NCBI RefSeq assembly: GCF_004745645.1
Contig: NZ_SRMB01000001.1
Coordinates: 2,418,001-2,482,000 of the forward strand
Origin: Hymenobacter metallicola
GTDB lineage: Bacteria; Bacteroidota; Bacteroidia; Cytophagales; Hymenobacteraceae
DNA: 64,000 nucleotides
Direction of reading: 5' to 3'
The notes under the pieces were generated by a model. That model saw only the letters and a list, made by a program, of their open reading frames with translations, was not told the origin of the DNA and did no database searches. This document shows positions 33,939 to 42,534 of this stretch, one piece after another (positions within the stretch are counted from its first letter, which is position 1; each line of letters opens with the position of its first letter). The translations under genes were made by a program, and so were the position numbers.

Positions 33939-34517
33939 ATGAGACATACCCTTACTATCGGCGTGTTGCTAACGGCGCTGGCGGCTTGCCAAGGCCCGCA
34001 GGCCGAACAGCCGGCGGCCGCCCCCGTAGTGGCCGAAACTACCGCCGCGCCAACTGCCCCGGTTCCTGCAGCACCTGACCCTACCCCCGCCGCTGATACC
34101 GCCCAGGCCCGCCAGTGGCTGATTACCAGCATTGAGGACAACTTCAAAGAAGAAAACGACGGAAAAAACATCGACCCGGATAACCCTCGCAGCATTTATA
34201 CCCGCCAGTACATTGAGTACAAACTCGATGCTATCCAATTGGAATACGGGGGTGAGGAAGAAGACGCCGCCTTCCACAAGAAATGGGACACCCGCTACCA
34301 AACTCAGTACGTGGGTACGGGCAGCTTTCTGTTCTCGGGCCAGGACTACGGCACCGTTAAGGTAACGCGCTGTGCGCTAAAGACACGCACCAAGGACAAC
34401 GGCCTGCTCTTCGCCGTCACCACCCGGGACCTGACCTACAAGGTGGACGGCAAAGGGGATATTAAGGTCATCAAGACGCCCGACGGGTATAAGATTGACG
34501 ACGTGCTGGAGTATTAG
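33939..34517 (+). CDS. Small lipoprotein of unknown function
   Basis: A 192-residue protein. The start at 33939 gives a signal peptide with lipobox (LAAC, Cys about 17). The next 40 residues are a Pro/Ala/Thr-rich linker (PAAAPVVAETTAAPTAP) that could span the periplasm or hold the domain off the membrane. The globular domain (about 55-190) has an acidic helix (TSIEDNFKEENDGKN) and several strands ending GYKIDDVLEY. I do not recognise the family. It is followed by tag 78 bp downstream on the same strand. Confidence 0.6.
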   Translation: MRHTLTIGVLLTALAACQGPQAEQPAAAPVVAETTAAPTAPVPAAPDPTPAADTAQARQWLITSIEDNFKEENDGKNIDPDNPRSIYTRQYIEYKLDAIQLEYGGEEEDAAFHKKWDTRYQTQYVGTGSFLFSGQDYGTVKVTRCALKTRTKDNGLLFAVTTRDLTYKVDGKGDIKVIKTPDGYKIDDVLEY

Positions 34518-34595
34518 GGGAAGTTTTGCTGCTTTACAGCATACTGAATATGCTTGCTGACTTAACCGCGCAGCTCCATACCAGTACACAGAGCC

Positions 34596-35219
34596 ATGAT
34601 TACACCACCATTCGCCACTAGTGGCTCAACCACCGGCCGCTGCGCCTGGGCCGAGCACAACGAGCTGCTCGGCGCCTTTCACGACCACGAGTGGGGCGAG
34701 CCGGTGGCTGAGGCCAGCATCCTGTTCGAGTACCTGGTGCTCCACACCTTTCAGCTGGGCTTCGATTTTCCGGTGGTGCTCAAGCGACGCGAGGGGTTTC
34801 GGGAGCTGCTGGCCAACTTCGAGCCCGAGCGGATTGCCCGTTTCACCGACGACGACCTGGCCGAGCTGCTGCTGAACCCGCGGATTTTGCGCAACCGACG
34901 CAAACTCGAAGCCACCGTGCAAAACGCTCGCGCCTGGCTGCGCCTGCAAGCCGAGGTGGGCGGCGAAGCCGGCTTGCTGCCGTTTTTCTACCAGTACGTA
35001 GGCGGCCGCCCCGTCGATAACCAACGCAGTGCCGCCAACCCCGCCCCGCTGACCACCCCGCAGAGTGAGGCCATGAGCAAGGACCTCAAGCGGCGCGGCT
35101 TCGTGATGACCGGCCCCATGACCTGCTACAACATCCTGCAAACCGCCGGCCTGGTCAACGACCACCTGCTCAGCTGCCCCCGCCACGCCGAGTGCAAGGC
35201 CCTGGCGGCGCAGCTGTAA
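34596..35219 (+). CDS. tag: DNA-3-methyladenine glycosylase I
   Basis: A 207-residue DNA repair enzyme that removes 3-methyladenine from alkylated DNA. It matches Tag along its length: RCAWAE near the N-terminus (Cys ligand of the zinc snap), HDHEWGEP, ASILFEYLVLHTFQLGFDFPVVL-type HhH core, and a C-terminal GFVMTGPMTCYNILQTAGLVNDHL followed by CPRHAEC, which provide further zinc ligands. Length is slightly longer than E. coli Tag. It acts alone; the other alkylation-repair gene in the window (AlkD-like, 58418) is far away. Confidence 0.92.
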   Translation: MITPPFATSGSTTGRCAWAEHNELLGAFHDHEWGEPVAEASILFEYLVLHTFQLGFDFPVVLKRREGFRELLANFEPERIARFTDDDLAELLLNPRILRNRRKLEATVQNARAWLRLQAEVGGEAGLLPFFYQYVGGRPVDNQRSAANPAPLTTPQSEAMSKDLKRRGFVMTGPMTCYNILQTAGLVNDHLLSCPRHAECKALAAQL

Positions 35220-35229
35220 TACCCCTGAG

Positions 35230-36432
35230 CTAGAGCAGGTCGATAAAAAAGCAGGCTCCCTCCTGCTCCCGGCTTTCCAGCCAGATGCAGCCTCCGTGCA
35301 GCTCCACGATTTGCCGGGCAATGAACAAGCCCAGCCCCGTAGTCGTTTCGCCGTGCAGGCCGGCCCGCCGGGTGGGGTTGAACTTCTCAAACAGGCTGCC
35401 GTGCAGCTTGCTGGGAATCCCGATACCCGTATCCTTCACCCACAGCCGGGGTTTGCCCCGGTGCTCTTGCAGCCCCAGCGTAATAGTGCCCCCGGCCGGG
35501 GTAAACTTCAGGGCATTGCTGATCAGGTTGTCGAGCACCCGGCTGAACTTGGCCGGGTTGATTCGGGCGTGCAGAGGCCCGGCGGGCAGCTCCTGGCTTA
35601 GCTGCAGTCCTTTCTCTTTGGCGGCCAGCTCGTGCACTTCCAGGCGCGCGGTTAGAAAGGCGTTCAGGTCGGTGGCCTGCTTGTGCAGACCGTGCGCATC
35701 AAGGTCGCCCACGTAGAGGATATCTTGCAGCAGGGTATTGGCCTGGATACACGACTGCTGCACCAGGGTCAGGTAGTGGGCCATTTCGGGCAGCAGGGCG
35801 GCGCGGCCAACCAGCTCGCGCTGCAGCAAGTCGGCCAGCAGCTCGATGTGGGCAATGGGGCCTTTCAGGTCGTGGGTAGTGAGCTGCAGAATGGTTTCCT
35901 GGGCGTCGTAGAGGCGCTTGAGGTCAGCTTCCAGTTTTTTGCGCTCGGAAATATCTTCCAGAACAGTGTAGCCCAGCTCGGCGCCTTCGTCGGGAAACAG
36001 CACGGAGGTTACCTGGCACCAGAAGCTGGAGCCGTCGGCCCGCACCAGGCAGGTTTGCAGCGTAAAATTGGGTAAGCGGTGCTCCCACAACTTGGTTTGC
36101 AGCTCGTGCCAGTCGGGGCGGTGGTCGGGGTGGGCAAACTCGAGGATCTTATGCCCGATAAGCTCTTCCGTGGCGTATCCCAGCATGTCGGCCATGGCCT
36201 GATTCACCTGGCGGATGGTCAGATCCGGGGTAATAATTTTCTGTCCCAGCGGGGAGTTTTCGAACACAGTGCGGAAGCGCTCCTGGCTTTGGGCGTACTG
36301 CTCCTGCTGCACCCGGCGCCTGGCGGTGGCCTTTTTGCCCTGCCGCAGCAGGCGGATTTCCTCCCGTAGCACCTGGTTTTCCTGCTCCAGAGAGCTGGTA
36401 TTAGCGGAAGAAGAACTGTCGTCGGAGGGCAT
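35230..36432 (-). CDS. PAS-domain sensor histidine kinase
   Basis: A 400-residue soluble kinase. A coiled-coil start (about 15-45, SLEQENQVLREEIRLLRQG) leads into a PAS domain (about 50-170, FRTVFENSPLGQKIITPDL). The dimerisation helix keeps the H-box His (TTHDLKGPIAHIELL, about residue 195). The ATPase domain has N-box NLISNALKF, G1 VKDTGIGIP and G2 TGLGLFIAR. It should autophosphorylate and pass phosphate to an unknown receiver. I use the ATG at 36432; an in-frame ATG at 36450 is also possible. There is no transmembrane segment, so it senses a cytosolic cue. Its 3' end lies 10 bp from that of tag. Confidence 0.93.
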   Translation of the reverse strand: MPSDDSSSSANTSSLEQENQVLREEIRLLRQGKKATARRRVQQEQYAQSQERFRTVFENSPLGQKIITPDLTIRQVNQAMADMLGYATEELIGHKILEFAHPDHRPDWHELQTKLWEHRLPNFTLQTCLVRADGSSFWCQVTSVLFPDEGAELGYTVLEDISERKKLEADLKRLYDAQETILQLTTHDLKGPIAHIELLADLLQRELVGRAALLPEMAHYLTLVQQSCIQANTLLQDILYVGDLDAHGLHKQATDLNAFLTARLEVHELAAKEKGLQLSQELPAGPLHARINPAKFSRVLDNLISNALKFTPAGGTITLGLQEHRGKPRLWVKDTGIGIPSKLHGSLFEKFNPTRRAGLHGETTTGLGLFIARQIVELHGGCIWLESREQEGACFFIDLL

Positions 36433-36630
36433 GGCAGGTAGGCAAATCATAGTGTACGTACTTCCCCCACAACACAGGCATTTGCCCAGCGGGCGGCAAC
36501 CCAGCGCACCGGCTCAGCTTTATATCCGAGGATTTCGTGCGTGTTTGGTGAAATACCGCGTAAGCCAAGCAATTACGACCCGGAACTTCCGGACCGCCGC
36601 GGCTACCGTCGCCCCTTCGCTAGTGCTTCT

Positions 36631-37329
36631 ATGAAAAACTTCACTGTTGAACGCCTTTCCTTTACGACCCTGAGCGTGCTGCCCGGCTCCTGGACCAACC
36701 AGGATTATCTGGAGCTGCTGCGCCTGATGAGCTTTGAGGAAGCCGGCGAGATTGAGCCCGCCGAGCTGAAAGCCATGTGCCTGATGGCCCTCACCGACCT
36801 GGAGCCTACCGAAGCCGCGGCCCTGGTGCTGGGCTACCTGTTTGCCGACCAGCTCAGCAGCGGACAAATCGAGAACCTGGCCCACCAGATGCTGACGGAA
36901 AAGCTCTGGGAAGAAAATCCGCAGCTGCACCAGCACGAAGGCTTCTTCAAGGCCACCCAACTGCTGTACGAAGCCTACAACGGCAAATTTCCCCGGGCTG
37001 AAGCCGTACAGTTTCAGGTACAGCTCACCGCCGATCAACCCGACGACCTCACGCTATTGACTGCCGAGCCCGAAGCCCCGCTGCTGCGCCTGCTGGCCCC
37101 CGGCATGCCCGGCAATACTCTGCTCAAGCGCCTGTTCGGCGAGCAGCTGGCGGGCAACAGCTTCCCGGAGGCGGAGTTTATCATCTGGCAGCTGAAAACC
37201 ATCCGGCAGGAAGCCTGCGTGCTGGTGCTGGAAGTGGTGGGCTCAGCCTACTGGCTCGACGATTTTAAATACGCCGATACCTACCAGGCCACCACGCAAG
37301 CCGATACCGTAGCCGAAGAAGCCCGCTAG
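36631..37329 (+). CDS. Unrecognised acidic soluble protein
   Basis: A 232-residue protein with no signal peptide or membrane segment. The start at 36631 (MKNFTVERLSF) is preferred over the upstream ATG at 36541, whose extension is low-complexity. The first 120 residues look helical and acidic (MSFEEAGEIEPAELKAMCLMAL, EPTEAAALVLGYLFADQL, LAHQMLTEKLWEENPQL); the second half mixes strands and helices, ending in a disordered Thr/Ala/Glu tail. I recognise no family. A hairpin at 37360-37389 follows as terminator. Nearby genes give no functional hint. Confidence 0.6.
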   Translation: MKNFTVERLSFTTLSVLPGSWTNQDYLELLRLMSFEEAGEIEPAELKAMCLMALTDLEPTEAAALVLGYLFADQLSSGQIENLAHQMLTEKLWEENPQLHQHEGFFKATQLLYEAYNGKFPRAEAVQFQVQLTADQPDDLTLLTAEPEAPLLRLLAPGMPGNTLLKRLFGEQLAGNSFPEAEFIIWQLKTIRQEACVLVLEVVGSAYWLDDFKYADTYQATTQADTVAEEAR

Positions 37330-37359
37330 GCTCCGGCCCCGCACAGCAACAGCCAACGC

Positions 37360-37389
37360 AAGGTCTGCCCCTACCCCGGCAGACCTTTT
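37360..37389 (+). terminator. Terminator after the acidic protein gene
   Basis: A 9-10-bp stem (AAGGTCTGCC and complement) with a GC-rich loop, followed by TTTTGTTT. Confidence 0.78.
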
Positions 37390-37529
37390 GTTTGGGCCCA
37401 AGGGTAAGATGAGTCCCGCGGCTTAGCTCACCGGCGTCGTTGGGGGCCTAATTTGGAAACATTCTCTTAACACACTCATCACATTTAGGTAACAGGTAAT
37501 GCCGCACTTTGCGCCAGCATTACCTTTTT

Positions 37530-38738
37530 ATGAAGAAACTGTTAACCAGCCTGTTGCTTTTTGCAGCCGGCCTTGCCCACGGCCAAGCTGCTGACTCAGT
37601 AATGAAGGCCCCACCGGCCTCTAAAAAGTGGTTTGAGAGCTTCGCCATTCGCGGCTACGTGCAGGCCCGCTACAACCGTCTGCTGGAAACCAACCCCAAT
37701 TTGCAGTGCGAGCAGTGCGACCGATCCTGGGGCACCAATGGCGGCTTCTCGCTGCGGCGGGTGCGCCTGATCTTCTTCGGGCAGCTCAACGAGCGGATCT
37801 ACTTTTACTTGCAGCCCGACTTTGCCAGCACCCTCAGCGGCAACTCGACCCTGAACGTGGGGCTGCTGCGCGACGCCTACATGGACCTGGGCCTGGACAA
37901 GGCGAGTCAGTTTCGGGTGCGGGTGGGCCAAAGCAAAGTGCCCTACGGCTTCGAAAACATGCAGTCGAGCCAGAACCGCCTGGCCCTGGACCGCAACGAT
38001 GCGCTGAACAGCGCCCTATCCAATGAACGGGATTTGGGCGCTTTTTTTTATTGGGCCCCGACCAACATTCGGAAGCGCTTCAGCCAGCTGGTGAAGGATG
38101 GCCTGAAAGGCTCGGGCGACTACGGCGTACTGGGCCTGGGCGTGTATAACGGGCAAACGGCCAACCGCCCTGAGCTCAACGACCAGCGCCACGTGGTGGC
38201 CCGCGTGGCCTACCCTTTCGCACTGGGCAGCCAGCTGATGGAGCCTTCGGTGCAGGCCTACACGGGCCAGTACGTAGTAGCCAAAGACCAACTCTCGACC
38301 GGCGTGCAGCACCGCCCCGACCTGAGCTACCCCGACCAGCGCCTGGCGGCCACCTTCGTGCTCTACCCCCAGCCATTTGGGGTACAGGCCGAGTACAATG
38401 TGGGCCGCGGCCCGGAATTCAACCCCAGCACCGACAGCATCGAAACCCAGCGGCTGCACGGTGGCTACGTGCTGCTGAACATGCGCCTGCAGTACCAACA
38501 GCAGCAGTTTTATCCTTTTGTGCGGATGCAGTACTACGACGGGGGCAAGAAACACGAGCGGGATGCGCGCAGCTACACCGTGCGCGAAGCCGAGTTTGGG
38601 GTAGAATGGCAGCCCTTCAGCAGCTTCGAGCTGGTAACGATGTATACGCTGTCGTCGCGCCGCTTTGAGGACTTCCAACGGCCCGACAACCGGCAGCGGG
38701 GCGGCTTGCTGCGCCTGCAGGCCCAGCTTAATTTTTAG
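37530..38738 (+). CDS. Porin, phosphate-selective OprO/OprP-like
   Basis: A 402-residue outer-membrane protein. The start at 37530 gives a signal peptide (KLLTSLLLFAAGLAHG, cut before QAADS). The mature N-terminus (FAIRGYVQARYNRLLETN, then GFSLRRVRLIFFGQLNERIYFYLQPDF) matches porins of the OprO/P superfamily in Bacteroidota, with RVGQSKVPYGFENMQSS as the signature internal block and the final aromatic strand LLRLQAQLNF as BAM signal. These 16-strand trimers pass phosphate or other anions. No phosphate-transport genes lie nearby, so regulation by phosphate cannot be judged. A TACCTTTT sequence (37521-37528) sits right before the ATG. Confidence 0.85.
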   Translation: MKKLLTSLLLFAAGLAHGQAADSVMKAPPASKKWFESFAIRGYVQARYNRLLETNPNLQCEQCDRSWGTNGGFSLRRVRLIFFGQLNERIYFYLQPDFASTLSGNSTLNVGLLRDAYMDLGLDKASQFRVRVGQSKVPYGFENMQSSQNRLALDRNDALNSALSNERDLGAFFYWAPTNIRKRFSQLVKDGLKGSGDYGVLGLGVYNGQTANRPELNDQRHVVARVAYPFALGSQLMEPSVQAYTGQYVVAKDQLSTGVQHRPDLSYPDQRLAATFVLYPQPFGVQAEYNVGRGPEFNPSTDSIETQRLHGGYVLLNMRLQYQQQQFYPFVRMQYYDGGKKHERDARSYTVREAEFGVEWQPFSSFELVTMYTLSSRRFEDFQRPDNRQRGGLLRLQAQLNF

Positions 38739-38907
38739 TCGGCATGCCAGGCGTTACCTCAGCAACTCCCCGCACTCCGAGCCTTTGGGGTAGCTCAACA
38801 GTAGATATTTAGGGCTTCGATTCGCCAACTATTCTTCTTTTGCCGCGTTATTTGCGGCACGTGTTTCCCTGCTTGGTTGCGGAAACACCTATTGGAAGAG
38901 CGTAGTT

Positions 38908-39312
38908 ATGATTCATTCGTTGCGGCGGGGAGACGGTAGCATTTACCTTACACTTGAGTACCAGCCCGCTGATAACTGGGTTCATGCCCATTGGTACGGC
39001 CGTCAAACCTTGAGTACGGTAATGGATGGCGGCCTGACCCACCTCGACATGCTACGCCAGCAGCCCTGCCCCAAGCTGCTCAACGACCACCGCGACTTAG
39101 TGGGCACCTTCAGTGAGGCCAACGCCTGGATTCAGGAGGTCTGGACGCCCCTGATTATCAGTGCCGGGCTGCACTCTATTGGCCAGGTAGTGTCGCCGGA
39201 TATCTTCGGGCAGCTCTCCATTGAAGACCTGCAGCACCGCATCAGCGACCAGCTGGATATTTACCTCTTCGACAGCCTGCCCACGGCCCAGTCCTGGCTG
39301 CGGGCTCAGTAG
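38908..39312 (+). CDS. SpoIIAA/STAS-like protein, paralogue 1
   Basis: A 134-residue cytosolic protein. The central part (LNDHRDLVGTFSEANAWIQEVWTPLIISAGL) and the alternating strand/helix order resemble SpoIIAA-like STAS-fold proteins, which in other bacteria bind anti-sigma factors or act as blue-light or stress signalling modules. Ser or Thr targets of phosphorylation are not certain. It is clearly homologous to 46152-46559, with long shared blocks (CPKLLNDHRDLVGTF, WTPLIISAGL and FGQLSIEDLQHRI), so the two are recent or constrained paralogues. There is no partner kinase gene nearby. The fold assignment is by pattern only. Confidence 0.65.
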   Translation: MIHSLRRGDGSIYLTLEYQPADNWVHAHWYGRQTLSTVMDGGLTHLDMLRQQPCPKLLNDHRDLVGTFSEANAWIQEVWTPLIISAGLHSIGQVVSPDIFGQLSIEDLQHRISDQLDIYLFDSLPTAQSWLRAQ

Positions 39313-39394
39313 GAGTGGGTGAACAGCCGCAGTAGTTGCTTTTTCCCGCCCGGCCGCCTTACTTGGCCTACTCAGTGGATGCGTTGTAACCGGA

Positions 39395-40009
39395 ATGCTC
39401 AAAAGATACAAGCTCGTGTGGATGGGGCTGCTGGCCATTGGCTACGCCCTGGTACAGTTGTGGGTGCTGTTCAACTTTTCTGATTCGGTTTTGTCCCGCC
39501 TTCGTCGGCTTGAGCCCTTGTCGGCCGCGGCCGTGCGCCGGCTGCCCGTCGGCAGCGACGTGCTGGTAGAAGGCCGTATTAGCCAGACAATGCCCCAGCG
39601 CTACAGCACGTTGGTAGCCTATGTGCGCAGCAGCGAGCTACGCTATTCGGAAAAAGAGCCGGGCGTGTGGGTGGAAGACGACCGGGTAGTACCCGCCCTG
39701 CTGCTGGAAACCGCCGATGGCACCGTGGCCGTTGAGCCGGGCTATGCCCTGGAAAAAACCGCCCGGCAGAAGCAAACCAAACGCGCTAATTACAACGGCT
39801 TCGAGCGGGGCAGTGAGGTATTCGTGGTGGGCACCCTGAGCCGGGCCGGCACCATTAAGGCCGAAACGCTGTATGGCGGGCAGCGCGGGGCCTACCTGTT
39901 CAGCAAAACCGGCGAAAAGTGGGTTGGCTACGGCAGCTTGGCTTTCCTCATCCTGCTGGGCCTCGTCCTGATTGCCGTGGAGGTAATGCTGGGCCGCAAC
40001 CGCCGCTAG
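39395..40009 (+). CDS. Membrane protein with GIDE-like ectodomain
   Basis: A 204-residue protein with one transmembrane helix at each end (about 8-28, VWMGLLAIGYALVQLWVLF; about 179-199, GYGSLAFLILLGLVLIAVEV) and a beta-rich middle. The middle part (AVRRLPVGSDVLVEGRISQTMPQ, then FERGSEVFVVGTLSRAGTIKAETLYGG) resembles the GIDE domain found between membrane helices in eukaryotic MUL1 and in many bacterial proteins of unknown role. It is probably an inner-membrane protein with the domain on one side. The ACT-like gene begins 50 bp downstream on the same strand. Confidence 0.65.
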   Translation: MLKRYKLVWMGLLAIGYALVQLWVLFNFSDSVLSRLRRLEPLSAAAVRRLPVGSDVLVEGRISQTMPQRYSTLVAYVRSSELRYSEKEPGVWVEDDRVVPALLLETADGTVAVEPGYALEKTARQKQTKRANYNGFERGSEVFVVGTLSRAGTIKAETLYGGQRGAYLFSKTGEKWVGYGSLAFLILLGLVLIAVEVMLGRNRR

Positions 40010-40059
40010 TTCGCGGCCGCGCCGGTTGCCCTTGCCCGTTTGGCCCTACCTTCGCCCGT

Positions 40060-40458
40060 ATGAGCGGTGAAACCAACCTTGCGCAACTGCTGCGCACCCT
40101 GCGGCCGGTGCGGCAGCCGGGCACTTACGTCTTTTGTTCCCTGCCCTCCCTGGCCGGCGTCGACCTGAGCGAGTGTATTGGGATGTTTCGCGAAGCCGAG
40201 GGCCCAACGGTCATCCTGCCCCAGGCTACGGCCGACCGGCTGCAGCTGCCCTACTCCTACCGGGCCGCCTGGCTTACCCTGACGGTGCATTCCTCGCTCG
40301 AAGCCGTGGGCCTCACCGCTGCTTTTGCCCAGGCCCTGGCTCGCGCCCAGATCAGCTGCAACGTGGTAGCGGCCTACTACCACGACCATATTTTCGTGGC
40401 CGCTACCGACGCCGACCGGGCCTTGCAGGTGCTACAGGAACTGGCCGCCCAGGAATAG
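40060..40458 (+). CDS. ACT-domain-like regulatory protein (two-half ACT, DUF2241-type)
   Basis: A 132-residue cytosolic protein. The first half (LAQLLRTLRPVRQPGTYVFCSLPSLAG) is followed by a segment AWLTLTVHSSLEAVGLTAAFAQALARAQISCNVVAAYYHDHIFVAATDADRALQVL that has the beta-alpha-beta-beta-alpha ACT shape. ACT domains bind amino acids and control enzymes; proteins made only of them usually act in trans. The start at 40060 sits 5 bp after a TACCTTCG sequence resembling a -7 element. The next gene on the other strand converges, with 22 bp between stops. Confidence 0.75.
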   Translation: MSGETNLAQLLRTLRPVRQPGTYVFCSLPSLAGVDLSECIGMFREAEGPTVILPQATADRLQLPYSYRAAWLTLTVHSSLEAVGLTAAFAQALARAQISCNVVAAYYHDHIFVAATDADRALQVLQELAAQE

Positions 40459-40480
40459 AACTGTAGCGCCACCAGTCACT

Positions 40481-40894
40481 TTACACGGTGGGCGGATTGC
40501 GCGGGCCCAGCGGAGCCCCGCCGGCCAGCTGCGACACCATGTCATCGAGAATGTCTTTGCCGTAGCCGATGCGGTTGGCGTATTCCATGCACAGGCCGTA
40601 CTCCCGGGGGTCAATTTGTCCGTCCTGCAGCATCATTTGCACCAGCGTCTGCAGCTCCAGGGTGCGTTGCAGGCCTTCGGAAGGCACGATAAAGCTCAGT
40701 ATGTCCAGATTGTCGGCAATGGGCTGCACCTCTTCCGGCTTCAACCCCAGCCGGTTGCCAATCTGGAGCAGCAACTGGCTTTCCTGCTCGTCCAATTCGC
40801 CATCGGCGGCGGCTATAAGAACCAGGTTTTGAAAAAAGGATAATTTCTTCTGGGGCGTGTTTAGCACATCTTCCAGGGAATGTTGCTCTTGCAT
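40481..40894 (-). CDS. TerB-like protein
   Basis: A 137-residue, all-helical cytosolic protein. The pattern KKLSFFQNLVLIAAADGELDEQESQLL, with an acidic A-A-DG-E-D-E-E motif near residues 28-38, and a second DGQIDPREYGLC block near 92, matches TerB-fold proteins, which bind metal through acidic residues at these two sites. TerB is named for tellurite resistance but many members work in phage defence or stress signalling. Here it is alone, with no other ter gene near, so its role is open. Confidence 0.72.
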   Translation of the reverse strand: MQEQHSLEDVLNTPQKKLSFFQNLVLIAAADGELDEQESQLLLQIGNRLGLKPEEVQPIADNLDILSFIVPSEGLQRTLELQTLVQMMLQDGQIDPREYGLCMEYANRIGYGKDILDDMVSQLAGGAPLGPRNPPTV

Positions 40895-40967
40895 GGGGGA
40901 AAGTAAAAGAGTGAAAACAGTAGCCTTTGCCTGGTGCTACTAGCTGAAGCTACCGGCAACGGCTTGG

Positions 40968-42305
40968 CTAAGCAGCCGGTGGCCGGACGGCCGTATGGGC
41001 GGCCGAGTGATGATGAAACGGGCAGGCGCTGGTTTGCACCGCCGTAGGAGCCAGCTGCCCGGTAACCCGCACGTTGCGCATCACGAAGCCGCTGGCCGGG
41101 AGTGTGGGCATTCGGGTGAGGCTGTAGCGCAGGTCCTGGGCTGGCACGTCGTAGCGCAGGCCGGTATTGAGAAAGGTAACGGCCTGCTTGAGTACTTCAA
41201 TGGTAATCCACTCCCCGGCGCAACGGTGGCCATTTTCGTAGTGCCCGCCCCCCTGCGGAATAAAGTCGAAGGGACTGATGGGGCGGTTGCGGAACCGGTC
41301 GGGCCAGAAGAGGTTGGGGTTGTGCCACAGGCGCGGGTCGTGGTTGGTACCGTACACATCGAGCAGTACCAGGGTACCTTTCGCAAACTGGCAGCCGCGC
41401 CATGTAAAGTCTTCCCGCACCCGGGCCCCCAGAAAGGGCGCAAACGGAAAGTCGCGCCGCACTTCCTGCACGAAGAACTCGGTATAGTCTTCGTGAGTGG
41501 CGCGCAGCAGGCCGCGGTAAGCCGGGTATTCGTGCAAGGCCACCGCCGCAAAGGTGATATAGGTAGCAATGGCCACAATCGGCCGCAGCACATTCATCAG
41601 CTCAACGGCAGCCATGCGGGCATCCAGCTGCTGCCCGTCGGCGTCGCGCAGGTAGGCCATAACGTCGGCGGCGCTGCCTTTAACTACCGGCAGCTTGCCC
41701 TTACGGATTTTCTTGATGATGCCCTCAATCCAGTTTTCGGTCCGGGTTCGGGCCCGTTTGCCGCGCCAGTGCCGAGGCCCCACGCCACCAAAACCATCGA
41801 CCATGGCCCCAAAGTCGCGGGCCCGCCGCCGGGCTTGCTTGTCTTTGAGCGGCACGCCGGCCCAGGCGCAAGCGGCCCGGCACAGCACTTCCTGGGCTTC
41901 CTCAAACAGCACCACTTCCGGCTGCTGCTCCCACTGTGCGGCGGCGGCTTGCCACTCGTCGGCCAGCAGCTGCAACAGCTGCCGGCGGCTCTGGTCCGTC
42001 ATCAGCGACATAAACGCGTCTTTGCGGCAGCGGTGCATGGCCCCATCCTTGGTCTGCACGGCATCCAGGCCCATGAGCGTTGTCTGGATGCGGCGGGGCA
42101 CGGCGCCTTCCCGAACAAAGCGGGCCGGGTCGTAGAACAACTGCGCTGCTTCCGGACCGTGCAGGCAGATGGTTTTCATACCCAGTAAGCGAATCTGGAA
42201 AATATCAGAATGCAGACGGCGGGTACGGTTCCAAAGGAATGGAAACCCTTCGCGCACCACATCAAGGGTGCTGTCCAGACTAGAGTCACGGGGTATTGTT
42301 TGCAT
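40968..42305 (-). CDS. CYP152-type cytochrome P450 fatty-acid peroxygenase
   Basis: A 445-residue P450 that should use hydrogen peroxide rather than a redox partner. The start at 42305 (MQTIPRDSSLD) fits the family. The heme loop is PQGGGHYENGHRCAGEW with the axial Cys at about 362, and the I-helix has the Arg-Pro pair (NVLRPIVAI, about 241-242) in place of the usual acid-alcohol pair; both positions match P450-BS-beta/SP-alpha, which hydroxylate or decarboxylate fatty acids. No ferredoxin gene is near. An odd feature is a His-rich tail (ACPFHHHSAAHTAVRPP, about residues 425-443) after the P450 fold. Confidence 0.92.
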   Translation of the reverse strand: MQTIPRDSSLDSTLDVVREGFPFLWNRTRRLHSDIFQIRLLGMKTICLHGPEAAQLFYDPARFVREGAVPRRIQTTLMGLDAVQTKDGAMHRCRKDAFMSLMTDQSRRQLLQLLADEWQAAAAQWEQQPEVVLFEEAQEVLCRAACAWAGVPLKDKQARRRARDFGAMVDGFGGVGPRHWRGKRARTRTENWIEGIIKKIRKGKLPVVKGSAADVMAYLRDADGQQLDARMAAVELMNVLRPIVAIATYITFAAVALHEYPAYRGLLRATHEDYTEFFVQEVRRDFPFAPFLGARVREDFTWRGCQFAKGTLVLLDVYGTNHDPRLWHNPNLFWPDRFRNRPISPFDFIPQGGGHYENGHRCAGEWITIEVLKQAVTFLNTGLRYDVPAQDLRYSLTRMPTLPASGFVMRNVRVTGQLAPTAVQTSACPFHHHSAAHTAVRPPAA

Positions 42306-42534
42306 AGCAGTTGTGGATAGGAAAAGGCAGTAGGAACAGAAGCAGCTGACATGCGACATGCACGCCCACTACAGTTGAGCATGGCCCTAATAGGACGGTA
42401 GGGGCCTTTTTTCATACGTCCATTCGCCCTCCAGGATACGCCTGACATAGGAATCAGGTGTTAGCGTGGAGCTTGGCACCCGGTCTTGAGACTTTGGCGG
42501 CAGGGCTTCGGCAGCCGCGTCTTATCTTGCGCCC

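Noticed and set aside
33449-34078. Plus-strand frame of 209 codons over the barstar gene
   Set aside because: Its sequence overlaps barstar and the following lipoprotein in another frame and has no protein-like features.
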